DNA from: Elioraea sp. Yellowstone | GTDB taxonomy: Bacteria > Pseudomonadota > Alphaproteobacteria > Acetobacterales > Acetobacteraceae | Direction: 5' to 3' | DNA: 64,000 nucleotides | Assembly: GCF_006704265.1 (NCBI RefSeq) | Contig: NZ_VIKA01000002.1 | Coordinates: 1-64,000 of the forward strand | Shown: positions 34,723 to 42,431 of the stretch, piece after piece | Layout: each line of letters opens with the position of its first letter | Numbering within the stretch: the first letter of the stretch is position 1 | Notes under the pieces: model-generated | The model's input: only the letters and a program-made list of their open reading frames with translations | What the model was told of the DNA's origin: nothing | The model's database searches: none | Made by a program: the position numbers and the translations under genes

Positions 34723-35279
34723 CACGTGCTGGGGAGACGGATCTCCGCCTCCTGCAGGGCGGGGACGAACTCGAAGAAGCGGTCGCCCGGGAACTCGGCC
34801 TGGTGGTCGGCATCGGTGTAGCGGCGCACCTCGGCGCGCTCGAGATCCACCAGCCGGCTCTCGCAGGCGAGCGAGACGCGCGGCTCGGCGCCGTCCACCA
34901 CCTCGATGGTGTCCATCAGGCCCGCCCAGAGCGGGAACGGCTCCGCGGCCAGGGCACCGTGCGCGTCGAGCAGCGCGCCCCAGAGCCGCGCCGGGCGCAG
35001 CCGGTAGCCCTGCTCGGCGAGCGCGATGTCGACGACGTCCTGTGGCACCGGCGAGAGCACCAGCGTGACGCGCACCGCGCGCAGCTCCGCCGTCTCCTCG
35101 ATCTCGCTCACCGCGCCCAGCGTGCCCACGCCGTCGAAGCTCATGCCGGCCCAGCTGAGGGGGCCAAGGCCGGACCAGACGCGGAACGGACCGGAGGTGA
35201 AGTCCAGCTCGCACAGGATGACGGGCGCGGCCTCGGGTGCTGCCGCAGACGCGGCCGTCTGCGGTGAGAGACGAGTCAC
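34722..35279 (-). CDS. Phage minor tail protein
   Basis: A 185-residue protein with strands VILCELDFTSGPFRVWSG and PFPLWAGLMDTIEVVDG, ending RYTDADHQAEFPGDRFFEFV. This pattern recurs in small minor-tail proteins of GTA-like and lambda-like tails of alphaproteobacteria. Its ATG overlaps the stop of the gene upstream (35276-35279). No enzyme motif is seen. Confidence 0.65.
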   Translation of the reverse strand: MTRLSPQTAASAAAPEAAPVILCELDFTSGPFRVWSGLGPLSWAGMSFDGVGTLGAVSEIEETAELRAVRVTLVLSPVPQDVVDIALAEQGYRLRPARLWGALLDAHGALAAEPFPLWAGLMDTIEVVDGAEPRVSLACESRLVDLERAEVRRYTDADHQAEFPGDRFFEFVPALQEAEIRLPST

Positions 35280-35965
35280 GGCAGCGCCTCCTCGAGACGG
35301 ATGGTGATCGCGGTGAAGCGGCCGGGCCGCGTCGGGTTCGCGGCCTCGTCGTCGGAGACCAGCCGCATCGGCACCGTGGGTCGCGTCAGCACGAGCGCGG
35401 TGTCCGCAGGCAGGTCCGCGCGCAGCGGCGGCGCGAGCGGGATCGTCGCCGTGCCGGTGCCGGACGCCACGGCCGTCTCGGTCGCCATGTAGAGCCGCCC
35501 CGCCAGGCCGAGATGATCGCCGGCGGCGAGCGCGACCGCGTCCGGATACCAGCCCTCGGTCTCGATCGTGAGCGCGCCGCGCAGCGCGCCGACAGCGAGC
35601 GATGGATTGCCCGAACCGACGATCAGCCCGGTGCCGTCGGTGAACAGCGTCTGGTCGTCGAAGCTGTACGGGCCGGGCGGCACGTCGCCCTGGATGCGCG
35701 GATCGCCGCTGCGGAACTCGCGGCGCCAGTCCCAGATCCGCACCGTGTTGACCGAGCCGGCGAGCGCGGCGAGCAGCCCTTCCAGCACGCCCGCGCGCAC
35801 GCGGTCGAGCGGGTCGAAGGTCGCCTCCGCCACCCAGCGCGCGCCCTCGCGCCGCAGCGCCTGGGTCGTGCGCGTGAGCGGCGAGACGAAGCGCAGCGTG
35901 TTGTGCTGGAGGTAGAACACCAGCCGCGAGGGGCGCAGCAGCTCCGGCCAGGTGTACTCGGTCAT
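35276..35965 (-). CDS. Phage minor (distal) tail protein
   Basis: A 229-residue protein starting MTEYTWPELLRPSRLVFYLQ, rich in beta strands, with NTVRIWDWRREFRSGDPR and TIETEGWYPDAVALAAGDH. ATG 35965 overlaps the tape-measure stop (ATGA). Position directly after the tape measure fits a distal tail or lambda M/L-type protein; function is inferred from order. Confidence 0.65.
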   Translation of the reverse strand: MTEYTWPELLRPSRLVFYLQHNTLRFVSPLTRTTQALRREGARWVAEATFDPLDRVRAGVLEGLLAALAGSVNTVRIWDWRREFRSGDPRIQGDVPPGPYSFDDQTLFTDGTGLIVGSGNPSLAVGALRGALTIETEGWYPDAVALAAGDHLGLAGRLYMATETAVASGTGTATIPLAPPLRADLPADTALVLTRPTVPMRLVSDDEAANPTRPGRFTAITIRLEEALP

Positions 35966-38109
35966 GCGCGAACCGTGTCGTAGGCAGCGCCGCCGCGGCG
36001 GATCGCGTCCAGGGTGAGCGCCGAGGCCTGGCGCGCGATCTGCCCGGCCATCAGGCGCAGCCGCGCCTCGACGCCAGCGTCCGCACCGCGCGCATCGATC
36101 GCGACCGAGGTGTTGATCACCACCCCACCCGGTGCCGTGCCGTTCGGCAGCACCACACCGCTCTGCCGCGGCACGAACCATTCCGGCCCGCGCTCGCCGA
36201 CGATGTAGGGCCGCCCCGCCACCACCGGCCCGCCCTCGGCGCGGAACAATCCACCGATGCCGGAGAACAGGCTGCTGAAGGAGAACCCCTCGAACACGCT
36301 GCCGATCAGGCTGCTGAGCGCGCCGCCGAGCGGCTCGGTGATGGTCCGCCGGGCGATGATGCGCGCGACGTCCTGGGCGAGGCCTTGCAGCACGCCCGAG
36401 AGCCGCTCGCCGCGCACGATCGCGTCCTCGAACGCGCTGCTGAACGCGAAGCCGAGCTCGCGCGCGGCCTCGCGCGCGTCCCTGGTGCGGTCCTCTGCTT
36501 CGCTCAGCGCCTTGAGCGCCGCCTCGGCCTCGCGCTGGATCGCTGTGTTGAACTGCTCCTGCGTCACCCCTTCCGGCAGGCCGCTGCGCTCGGCGCGTTC
36601 CGCCAGCCGGCCGAGCTCCTCCAGCCGGCGCTGGTACGCCTCGTAGGCGGTCTCGGTGCTGCGGATCAGTCGCTCGACCTCGCGCGTGACCGCCTGGCGT
36701 TCGCGCTCGGCCTCGGTGTTCTCCCGCACCGCCCGCGTCACCGCCCGCTCGCGCGGCTCGAGGCGCGCCAGGGCCGCGTCCCGCTCACGCACCGCCAACG
36801 CCGCCAGCCGGTCGCGCTCGGCCGCGTCGATCGCACCGGCACTGAGCGCCTCGTTGAGGGTGCGCACGCGCTCGCCATACTGCTGCTCGATGCGTGCGCG
36901 CCGGTCGACGTCCTGCGCCAGCTCGGCGATCTCGCGCGCGGCCCGCTCGCGCCGGGACTGCAAAGCGCGTTCCTCGGCGCGCTCGCGCTCCTCGATCCCC
37001 CGGAGCGCCGCGTCGCGCTCGGCCAGCTCGATCTCCGCGAGCAGGCCGATGTACTGCTGGCGCAGCTCGGCGAGGCGCTGCTGCGGCCCCACGCCCGTCT
37101 GGCCCATCGCGGTCGCCACTGCGCCACGCTGGATCGTGCCGCGCCGCGCCGGGGGAAGGAACTCGCCCGCCTCCAGCCGCGCGATCTCGCCCGCCAGCGC
37201 CTGCGCCTGGCGCCGCCGGTCCTCCAGCACCTCGGACGGCGAGAGCAGCCCGACCCCGCCGCGCACCCGGTCGAGCGCCTGCGCCGCGCCCGAGATGCCC
37301 CGCGCCAGCGCCGAGGTCAGCCCGACCGCCTGGTCGAGCTGGGCGAGGAAGTTCCCCGCTGCCGCCTCGAGCTGGCCGAACGCCCGGCCGAGCGTCAGCG
37401 GCGCGCGCTCGAACTCCGCATTGAGCCGCTCGCTCGCGCGCAGGAGTGCGGGGAAGATGCGCTCGGCGGTGAGCTGGCCTTCCGATCCCAGCTCGCGCAG
37501 CTGCCCGACCGAGACGCCGAGCTCCGCCGCCAGCGCCTCCGCGAGCAGCGGCATCGCCTCCAGCACCGCGCGCAGTTCGTCGCCCTGCAGCCGGCCCGAG
37601 GCCAGCGCCTGCGCGAGCTGCAAGGTCGCACTGCCGATCTCCTGCGCCGAGGACCCGCCGACGATCGCCGCGCGCTGCAACCCGCCGACGAGCTGCGCCA
37701 CCTGGTCGCTGGTTGCGCCGATCGCCCGCGCCGCGATCGCGAAGCGCTGGAACGCGTCCACGCTCTCGGTGACCGCCACGCCGGTCTGCAAGGCGTTGCG
37801 GTAGAGCGTCTCGTAGAGGTCGCGGGCGCGCTCGATGCTGCCCGTGGCCTGCGTGAGCCGCCCGAGCGAGGCGGTATAGGCGTCGCCGGCCGAGACCAGC
37901 GAGCGCACCGCCTGGCCGAGCGCGAGCGCCCCCGCAGCACGGCGGGCGAAGTCCAGCAGGTCGAGCGCGCGCGAGGCACCCTGGGCGCTGTCGCGGATCC
38001 GGCCCAGGGACTCGTCGCCCGCGCGCCCGACGTCGCGCAGCTGCCGCTCGACGATCCCGCCGTCCACCAGCGACAGCCGGATCGACAGACGCCGCACCGC
38101 GTCAGTCAT
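35962..38109 (-). CDS. Phage tape measure protein
   Basis: A 715-residue protein. The N-terminal tape-measure domain includes YRNALQTGVAVTESVDAFQR and QRAAIVGGSSAQEIGSATL. A long helical, Arg/Glu/Ala-rich coiled-coil region follows (about 280-560), and the C-terminus is lambda-like with GGPVVAGRPYIVGERGPEWF. It sets tail length; from its size the tail would be roughly 100 nm, using the usual 0.15 nm per residue. It follows the G/GT chaperones as in lambda. Confidence 0.9.
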   Translation of the reverse strand: MTDAVRRLSIRLSLVDGGIVERQLRDVGRAGDESLGRIRDSAQGASRALDLLDFARRAAGALALGQAVRSLVSAGDAYTASLGRLTQATGSIERARDLYETLYRNALQTGVAVTESVDAFQRFAIAARAIGATSDQVAQLVGGLQRAAIVGGSSAQEIGSATLQLAQALASGRLQGDELRAVLEAMPLLAEALAAELGVSVGQLRELGSEGQLTAERIFPALLRASERLNAEFERAPLTLGRAFGQLEAAAGNFLAQLDQAVGLTSALARGISGAAQALDRVRGGVGLLSPSEVLEDRRRQAQALAGEIARLEAGEFLPPARRGTIQRGAVATAMGQTGVGPQQRLAELRQQYIGLLAEIELAERDAALRGIEERERAEERALQSRRERAAREIAELAQDVDRRARIEQQYGERVRTLNEALSAGAIDAAERDRLAALAVRERDAALARLEPRERAVTRAVRENTEAERERQAVTREVERLIRSTETAYEAYQRRLEELGRLAERAERSGLPEGVTQEQFNTAIQREAEAALKALSEAEDRTRDAREAARELGFAFSSAFEDAIVRGERLSGVLQGLAQDVARIIARRTITEPLGGALSSLIGSVFEGFSFSSLFSGIGGLFRAEGGPVVAGRPYIVGERGPEWFVPRQSGVVLPNGTAPGGVVINTSVAIDARGADAGVEARLRLMAGQIARQASALTLDAIRRGGAAYDTVRA

Positions 38110-38799
38110 GCGGGGTTCCCTTCCGCATCGTCGCGAAGCCCTCGTCCATGCCCTCGCGGATCATCCCGAGCAGGGTCACGGCGACCCGCGTGTCCGCGCC
38201 GAGGCTCTCGGCGATGCGCAGCGCGGCGGGGACGTCGAGATGAGGGCCAGCGAAGCCAGAGACGAGGCAGAGCATCGCCGCCTGCCAGCACGAAGCGCCC
38301 TCGATCGTCGTGGGCGCATGCTGCGCGTAGGGACAACGCGTGAAGCAGTCGCGCCCGGTCGCGTCACAGCCGCGGCAGTATTCAGGCCCGCCGCCGCAGT
38401 GCCAGGCGGCGCGAGCCTTCAGCCGTTTCCCTCCGTGTCCACCGGGTCGGACCGGTTCACGACGCGGTCCCAGAAGGCGAGGAGCATGTCGTCGCGGTCC
38501 AGCAGCGCATCGAGGGCTTCCGGCGTGACCGCGAGCGGCGCACCGTCTGGGTCGCCCACGCCCTCCCACGCCAGCACCGCGTGGCGCGCAAGGAGTCGGG
38601 AGAGGATAAGCAGGTACAGCGTCTTGAACGCCGGCGAGTCCTCCGGCGCGCCTGCCTCTGCCAGCGCCTGCTTGGCCTTGTCGAGCGCCGCGCCCTCGGC
38701 CGCCGCCCGCACGATCCGATCGATCGGCCGCACGCGCAGCCGCACGCCCGAAGGCAGGTCAAGCCAGACCGGCTCGCAGGGAAGGTCGAGGGTGAGCAT
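38102..38799 (-). CDS. Tail chaperone GT fusion made by a -1 frameshift
   Basis: After codon 125 of the G gene, the slippery heptamer GGGAAAC (38431-38425) allows a -1 shift. The shifted frame, without its own convincing start, runs about 107 codons to the stop at 38102. The T-like part begins RLKARAAWHCGGG and has a Cys-rich cluster (EYCRGCDATGRDCFTRC) followed by helices. In lambda the same arrangement (slippery GGGAAAG) makes gpG and gpGT, which assemble the tail tube around the tape measure. The fusion would be about 232 residues. The stop lies just inside the tape-measure start. Confidence 0.75.
38419..38799 (-). CDS. Phage tail assembly chaperone G
   Basis: A 126-residue protein starting MLTLDLPCEPVWLDLPSG, typical of lambda-G-like chaperones of alphaproteobacterial phages, ending VDTEGNG. 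I prefer ATG 38799, with GGAGGG upstream, to ATG 38817. It lies between the tail tube (separated by the toxin-antitoxin pair) and the tape measure. Confidence 0.78.
   Translation of the reverse strand: MLTLDLPCEPVWLDLPSGVRLRVRPIDRIVRAAAEGAALDKAKQALAEAGAPEDSPAFKTLYLLILSRLLARHAVLAWEGVGDPDGAPLAVTPEALDALLDRDDMLLAFWDRVVNRSDPVDTEGNG
38425..38431 (-). promoter_or_regulatory. Programmed -1 frameshift slippery site GGGAAAC
   Basis: On the minus strand the zero frame reads GAG GGA AAC GGC TGA, so the heptamer is G-GGA-AAC, an X-XXY-YYZ site two codons before the G stop. A -1 slip enters the downstream frame exactly. No pseudoknot was analysed. Confidence 0.8.
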
Positions 38800-38824
38800 G
38801 GAAAGTCGGCCCTCCATGGGTTAT

Positions 38825-38848
38825 GTATCTTGCGGAAACCAAGGATAC
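38825..38848. promoter_or_regulatory. Inverted repeat, candidate Phd operator
   Basis: GTATCTTG (38825-38832) and CAAGGATAC (38840-38848) pair with a single-base bulge across 7 bases. The repeat lies between the divergent tail chaperone and antitoxin genes, 6 bases before the antitoxin ATG. Phd-type antitoxins bind such palindromes to autoregulate. Confidence 0.6.
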
Positions 38849-38854
38849 CCACCG

Positions 38855-39121
38855 ATGCCCGAGCCCATGCTCAAGGTCCCGGCGGCCGAGGCGCAGCGGA
38901 ACTTCGGCCTCTATCAGGACAAGGCCCTGACCCAGCCTGTGGCGGTCACCCGCAATGGCCGGCCACGTGTCGTGATGATCTCGGTCGAGGAGTACGAGCG
39001 GCTGAAGCGGCGCGACCGGCAGGTCTACCGGACCGAGGACGCCCCACAGGAACTGGTCGACGCGATCCTCACTGCAAGGCCGCCCAGGGGGAGCAAGCGG
39101 TTTGACGACGAGATCCGCTAG
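38855..39121 (+). CDS. Phd/YefM-family antitoxin
   Basis: An 88-residue protein with the Phd/YefM fold: KVPAAEAQRNFGLYQDKA, then VAVTRNGRPRVVMISVEEYERLKR. The acidic, flexible C-terminus neutralises the toxin. It is the only plus-strand gene group in the prophage and overlaps the toxin frame by about 20 bases, which indicates coupled translation. It should bind the 38825-38848 repeat and its toxin. Confidence 0.88.
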   Translation: MPEPMLKVPAAEAQRNFGLYQDKALTQPVAVTRNGRPRVVMISVEEYERLKRRDRQVYRTEDAPQELVDAILTARPPRGSKRFDDEIR

Positions 39122-39551
39122 GTTGGCACTGCCGGCCGTCGGCGACGTCATCCGTTACGCCTACCTCTGGAGTCACGAGCAGGAGTCCGGCCGCGAGGAG
39201 GCCTCGAAGGATCGGCCCGCGGCCGTCGTGGCGCTGGTGCGCGTCGCCGATGATCACCACGAGGTTGCGGTCATTCCGATCACCTCCTCCGCGCCGGATG
39301 ATCCACGCGCGGCGGTCGAAATCCCGCCAGCGACACGAGCCCGGCTCGGGTTGCAGGAGGAGGCCTGTTGGGTCGTCGTCTCTGAATTCAATGTGTTCGC
39401 GTGGCCGGGGCCGGACCTGCGTCCCGTCACACCGGGGAGCAGCTCGGTCGTCTATGGCGCGCTGCCGCCCAAGCTGATGGCCCGCATCCGTGAGGCCTTC
39501 GCCGCGTGGCGGAAGGAGCGTCCACAACGGACGATCCGCCGAACCGAATGA
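39102..39551 (+). CDS. Putative type II toxin (PemK/MazF-like plasmid-maintenance family)
   Basis: A protein of about 149 residues. It has AVGDVIRYAYLWSHEQESG near the N-terminus and SKDRPAAVVALVRV, EVAVIPITSSAPDD and FNVFAWPGPDLRP, a beta-barrel pattern close to PemK/MazF-like growth inhibitors that pair with Phd antitoxins. The start is uncertain: TTG 39102 inside the antitoxin gene is used, and a TTG at 39123 is an alternative. If it is of this family it would cleave RNA. It is convergent with the tail tube gene, 3 bases apart. Confidence 0.72.
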   Translation: MTTRSARLALPAVGDVIRYAYLWSHEQESGREEASKDRPAAVVALVRVADDHHEVAVIPITSSAPDDPRAAVEIPPATRARLGLQEEACWVVVSEFNVFAWPGPDLRPVTPGSSSVVYGALPPKLMARIREAFAAWRKERPQRTIRRTE

Positions 39552-39554
39552 TCG

Positions 39555-40505
39555 TCACCCGTAGCTCTCGACGCCGTTCCTCAGCGTGACCGTCATCATG
39601 CGCCCGGCGGTGGCATTGTAGGCGGCGCGGAGGTCGAAGGTCGCCTGCACTCCTACCGGTCCCTGGATCGGCGTCTTGGCGAGCGAGAGATAGGCCTCGT
39701 GCAGGGTGACGGTAAGCCGGCGCGTGTCGCTGATGCGGTACTCGAACTCGAGCTCGATCGCGGCAGTGCCGGTGGCGTCGTCGAGCAGCAGCGTGTCGGC
39801 GAAGCGGTTGGTGACCTGGCCGGTGGCGCGCGCGAGGCCGGGATCGGCACCCTCGATCCTGAGGTCGTTTCGGATCGTGCGCACGACCTCGATGCCGTTG
39901 GCGAAGGTGAGCGAACCGCCGGTGATCTGCGCCAGTGCCGCACCGTTGCGCTTGATCGCACCCTGCGCCTTGTTGAACGCGGTGTAGGCACGCGTGGTGG
40001 GTGTACCTGCCGACGAGGAGCCAGAGCGTGTCGAGCCCTGGCCGATCAGGCCGAAGGTCGCGGTGGCGGCACCGGAGGGGGAGAAGTCGATCTCGAAGGT
40101 GTCCGCGCGCACGCCGGCGATCACGTCGAAGTTCGGCACGTCCGGATAGGCGAGTTCGATGCTGTTGGAGGGCAGCGATGCCACGCCACTGCCGAACACG
40201 TGCAGGAAATCAGGAGTGACGCCAGTCGTCGTGGGCGGCCCAAGGAGCAACCGCAGCCAGTCGCCGATGAACTCGAGGTCCACGGGCACCACGGCCTGGC
40301 CCTGCACGGTGACGATGTCGCGGAACGGCGGGGCGACGTCGCGGTTGGGGGCGAGGCCGATCACGTCGGCATCGATAAAGGGCTGCTCGGCGCCGAGGTC
40401 GCAGGAGACGAACGGCATGAGCCGCCAGTCGCCGGAGGGCGGCGCGCCGTACGCCGCCTCGACGGCCATGTGCAGCTTGCTGTTCGCGCCGATGGCACGC
40501 GGCAT
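39555..40505 (-). CDS. Phage major tail tube protein
   Basis: A 316-residue protein starting MPRAIGANSKLHMAVEAAYG, with repeated beta segments (VVPVDLEFIGDWLRLLLG, NSIELAYPDVPNFDVIAGV, ELEFEYRISDTRRLTVTL). It matches the tail-tube-like proteins of siphoviruses that have a T/S/G-rich linker (TRSGSSSAGTPTTRAY). It lies between the tail completion protein and the G/GT chaperones, the expected place for lambda V. Confidence 0.8.
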   Translation of the reverse strand: MPRAIGANSKLHMAVEAAYGAPPSGDWRLMPFVSCDLGAEQPFIDADVIGLAPNRDVAPPFRDIVTVQGQAVVPVDLEFIGDWLRLLLGPPTTTGVTPDFLHVFGSGVASLPSNSIELAYPDVPNFDVIAGVRADTFEIDFSPSGAATATFGLIGQGSTRSGSSSAGTPTTRAYTAFNKAQGAIKRNGAALAQITGGSLTFANGIEVVRTIRNDLRIEGADPGLARATGQVTNRFADTLLLDDATGTAAIELEFEYRISDTRRLTVTLHEAYLSLAKTPIQGPVGVQATFDLRAAYNATAGRMMTVTLRNGVESYG

Positions 40506-40520
40506 AGGAACCTCCGATGG

Positions 40521-40973
40521 TCAGGAGAGCGGCGTCTCGCCGGTGGTGAACCAGAGCGAGACGGGGATGGAGGCAGCGCGCACGGCAGCGGCCCCTTCGA
40601 ACTCGAGGTCATCGAAGGAGGGGCTCTCGGGCTGCGCCCACTCGACCGCGCCGCCGAGCGTGCGATCCGCGGCGATCGCATCGGCGACGTCCACGAGCAG
40701 CGCGTCGAGCAATGCGGCGCGCGCCTCGGGCGATGCTCCAGGCGCTGCGACCACGATCTCGGCGACGTGACGCACCTGCCAGCGCAGCGGTGAGAGGATC
40801 GCGGTCTCCTCGACCGTCTCGCCGTCCTGGATCATCACCAGCCCGCCGGGGGCGATGCGCTGCGGCACGGTCTCGCCCCGCAGCACCTGCGGTGCAGGCG
40901 ACCGCGACGCGAGTGCGGTCGAGATGGCGGCGTGCAGCGCGGCGACCGCCGCCTCGCGGCTGCTCACAGCCAT
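40521..40973 (-). CDS. Phage tail terminator/completion protein (lambda U-like)
   Basis: A 150-residue protein with an N-terminal helix (SSREAAVAALHAAISTAL) and a beta sheet (RWQVRHVAEIVVAAPG) typical of lambda-U/Z-like tail completion proteins. Its start overlaps the preceding small gene. It follows DUF6441 and precedes the tail tube, as in many temperate phages. Confidence 0.7.
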   Translation of the reverse strand: MAVSSREAAVAALHAAISTALASRSPAPQVLRGETVPQRIAPGGLVMIQDGETVEETAILSPLRWQVRHVAEIVVAAPGASPEARAALLDALLVDVADAIAADRTLGGAVEWAQPESPSFDDLEFEGAAAVRAASIPVSLWFTTGETPLS

Positions 40974-41104
40974 CCAAGCACCTCGGCAGCCCAGCGTCCG
41001 AGCTCGTGGAACACCGCGAGGGCGACGAAGGCGACGAGCCAGCTCAGCGCAACGCCGCCAGCGAGAACCGCGAGGCAGACACGCGGCGAGAACCGGTCCG
41101 TCAT
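40964..41104 (-). CDS. Small single-helix membrane protein
   Basis: A 46-residue protein, MTDRFSPRVCLAVLAGGVAL and on, with one strongly hydrophobic helix (about 10-33). The start overlaps DUF6441 and the end overlaps the tail terminator. It could be holin-like or a phage membrane accessory, but it is very short. Confidence 0.5.
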   Translation of the reverse strand: MTDRFSPRVCLAVLAGGVALSWLVAFVALAVFHELGRWAAEVLGWL

Positions 41105-41820
41105 GGCGCGATCACCTCCCACTCCCGCACGATCGCCGCCGGCAGGCGCGCGAGCGCCCGCTCGGCGGCACCGCGCACGTCGAGCCGCCTGGTGAGCTGC
41201 ACCTGGGGCACGAGCAGGAACATCGGTACGAAGCCCTGGCGCAGCAGCTCGGCCTGCCACGCGGCAGCGCCACGGCGCCGGGCGGTGGCGACCGCAGCGA
41301 GCCCGCCGGCGATCAGCGGTGCGCGGCGGCGGCCAATACGCTCGCCACGCCGGACCGGCAGGCACCAGACGAAGCCCCGGCGGGAGCGGAACGGAAGCAG
41401 GAAGGCCTGCCGGCTCGCCACCATCTGCTGCGGCGTGACGCGCAGGCCACCACTGGCTCGGCCCCGCCGACCACCCACGGCGTTGAAGCCGGTCGGGATC
41501 GCCAAGAACCGGCCGCCACGGGCACGGATCAGCGCGCCGTGCTCGAAGGCATGGATGATATGGATGATGGTGGGCACCTTGCTCCAGACCAGGCCGGCCG
41601 CGTTCAGGCTCTCGCCGGTCTCGGGGAACACGCGCGAGCGCCAGGCATTGGCGATGCCGCGGCCGCGAGTACCGAAGGCGGAGACCACCTGTTCGCGCAG
41701 CTCGCGTTTCAGCCGATCGGTCTCACTGCGCACACCGCGCGTGACGGCACGCTCGCCCGCGCGGACCTCTGCCGCGAGGATCGTGGCCAGGCTGCCCGCG
41801 ACCGCGGCAGCGAGCCGCAT
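41101..41820 (-). CDS. DUF6441 phage protein
   Basis: A 239-residue protein with an N-terminal helix then GVRSETDRLKRELREQVVSA, LNAAGLVWSKVPTIIHIIHA and FVWCLPVRRGERIGRRRAPL. From memory this matches DUF6441, found between lysis or head genes and tail genes of alphaproteobacterial siphoviruses, where it may act in the neck. ATG 41820 overlaps the upstream stop. Function is unproven. Confidence 0.65.
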   Translation of the reverse strand: MRLAAAVAGSLATILAAEVRAGERAVTRGVRSETDRLKRELREQVVSAFGTRGRGIANAWRSRVFPETGESLNAAGLVWSKVPTIIHIIHAFEHGALIRARGGRFLAIPTGFNAVGGRRGRASGGLRVTPQQMVASRQAFLLPFRSRRGFVWCLPVRRGERIGRRRAPLIAGGLAAVATARRRGAAAWQAELLRQGFVPMFLLVPQVQLTRRLDVRGAAERALARLPAAIVREWEVIAP

Positions 41821-42053
41821 CAGCGAGGACCGCGCAGCGCGCTGGAGAGATCCCGCACTGCGTCACGGACGTCGTGCATGGCCTGCAGGGTCTCGCGCTG
41901 CAGGGCGATGATCTGCGCGTCCTTCTGCGTGAGCCGCTCCTCCATGCGGTAGTGCCAGCGCAGCAGCAGGCCGATGAAGAAGAAGCAGACCAGGACGATG
42001 ACCGGGCTGCTCTCAACCAGCCGGCTGAGCAGCGCGATGTTGGTCTCGGTCAT
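41820..42053 (-). CDS. Small membrane protein, holin-like
   Basis: A 77-residue protein with one transmembrane helix (SSPVIVLVCFFFIGLLL, about 16-32) and a charged, coiled-coil-like tail (EERLTQKDAQIIALQRETLQ). It sits directly after the spanin pair, so a holin or holin-regulator role is likely but unproven. ATG 42053 overlaps the upstream stop; ATG 42062 is an alternative. Confidence 0.55.
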   Translation of the reverse strand: MTETNIALLSRLVESSPVIVLVCFFFIGLLLRWHYRMEERLTQKDAQIIALQRETLQAMHDVRDAVRDLSSALRGPR

Positions 42054-42271
42054 GTCCCGCATGTTCCGCGGATGCGTGCGCGCAACTCGCCGTAGTCCTC
42101 GATCATGCGCGCGAGCACAGAGTCAGGGGGCAGTGCGGCAAGCTCGTCGGCGGCACGCTGCTGCATCGCCGGGGAGTACGGCACGAGCGCGGGGCAGATG
42201 GGCCCGTCAGAACCGGCCGTCGCGCAGCCGGCGAGCAGCACCGTCGCCGCGATAGCGAGCCGCTTCCGCAT
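42050..42271 (-). CDS. Rz1-like outer-membrane spanin lipoprotein
   Basis: A 73-residue protein with a lipoprotein signal (MRKRLAIAATVLLAGC), acylated at Cys15. The mature part is LVPYSPAMQQRAADELAALP and a C-terminal helix with two Cys, similar to Rz1-type proteins that bridge to an inner-membrane spanin. It starts inside the preceding gene in another frame (overlap 42207-42271), which is the classic Rz/Rz1 layout. Confidence 0.75.
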   Translation of the reverse strand: MRKRLAIAATVLLAGCATAGSDGPICPALVPYSPAMQQRAADELAALPPDSVLARMIEDYGELRARIRGTCGT

Positions 42272-42431
42272 CGGCCTTCTCCCTGGCTTCCGCCTCGCGC
42301 CTCAGCGCAGCACGTTCGGCGTCGCGCGCGGCGTCACGCCGGCCCTTCAGGTAGATCGTGCCCACGGCGGCGACGGCCGCCGCGAGCGCCGAGAACTCAC
42401 GCCAGAACCGGCCGAGCAGCGCCCAGATCAC
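42207..42431 (-). CDS. Rz-like inner-membrane spanin
   Basis: A 74-residue protein starting at GTG 42431, overlapping the lysin stop. It has one N-terminal membrane helix (EFSALAAAVAAVGTIYL) followed by a long charged helix (GRRDAARDAERAALRREAEA), as expected for an i-spanin. Its 3-prime end overlaps the Rz1-like gene. Together they would fuse inner and outer membrane at lysis. Confidence 0.68.
   Translation of the reverse strand: MIWALLGRFWREFSALAAAVAAVGTIYLKGRRDAARDAERAALRREAEAREKADAEAARYRGDGAARRLRDGRF

Noticed and set aside
36385-38343. A 652-codon plus-strand frame opposite the tape measure gene
   Set aside because: It is Arg/Leu/Glu-rich with no domain and is the mirror of a high-GC gene; the minus strand carries clear tape-measure motifs.
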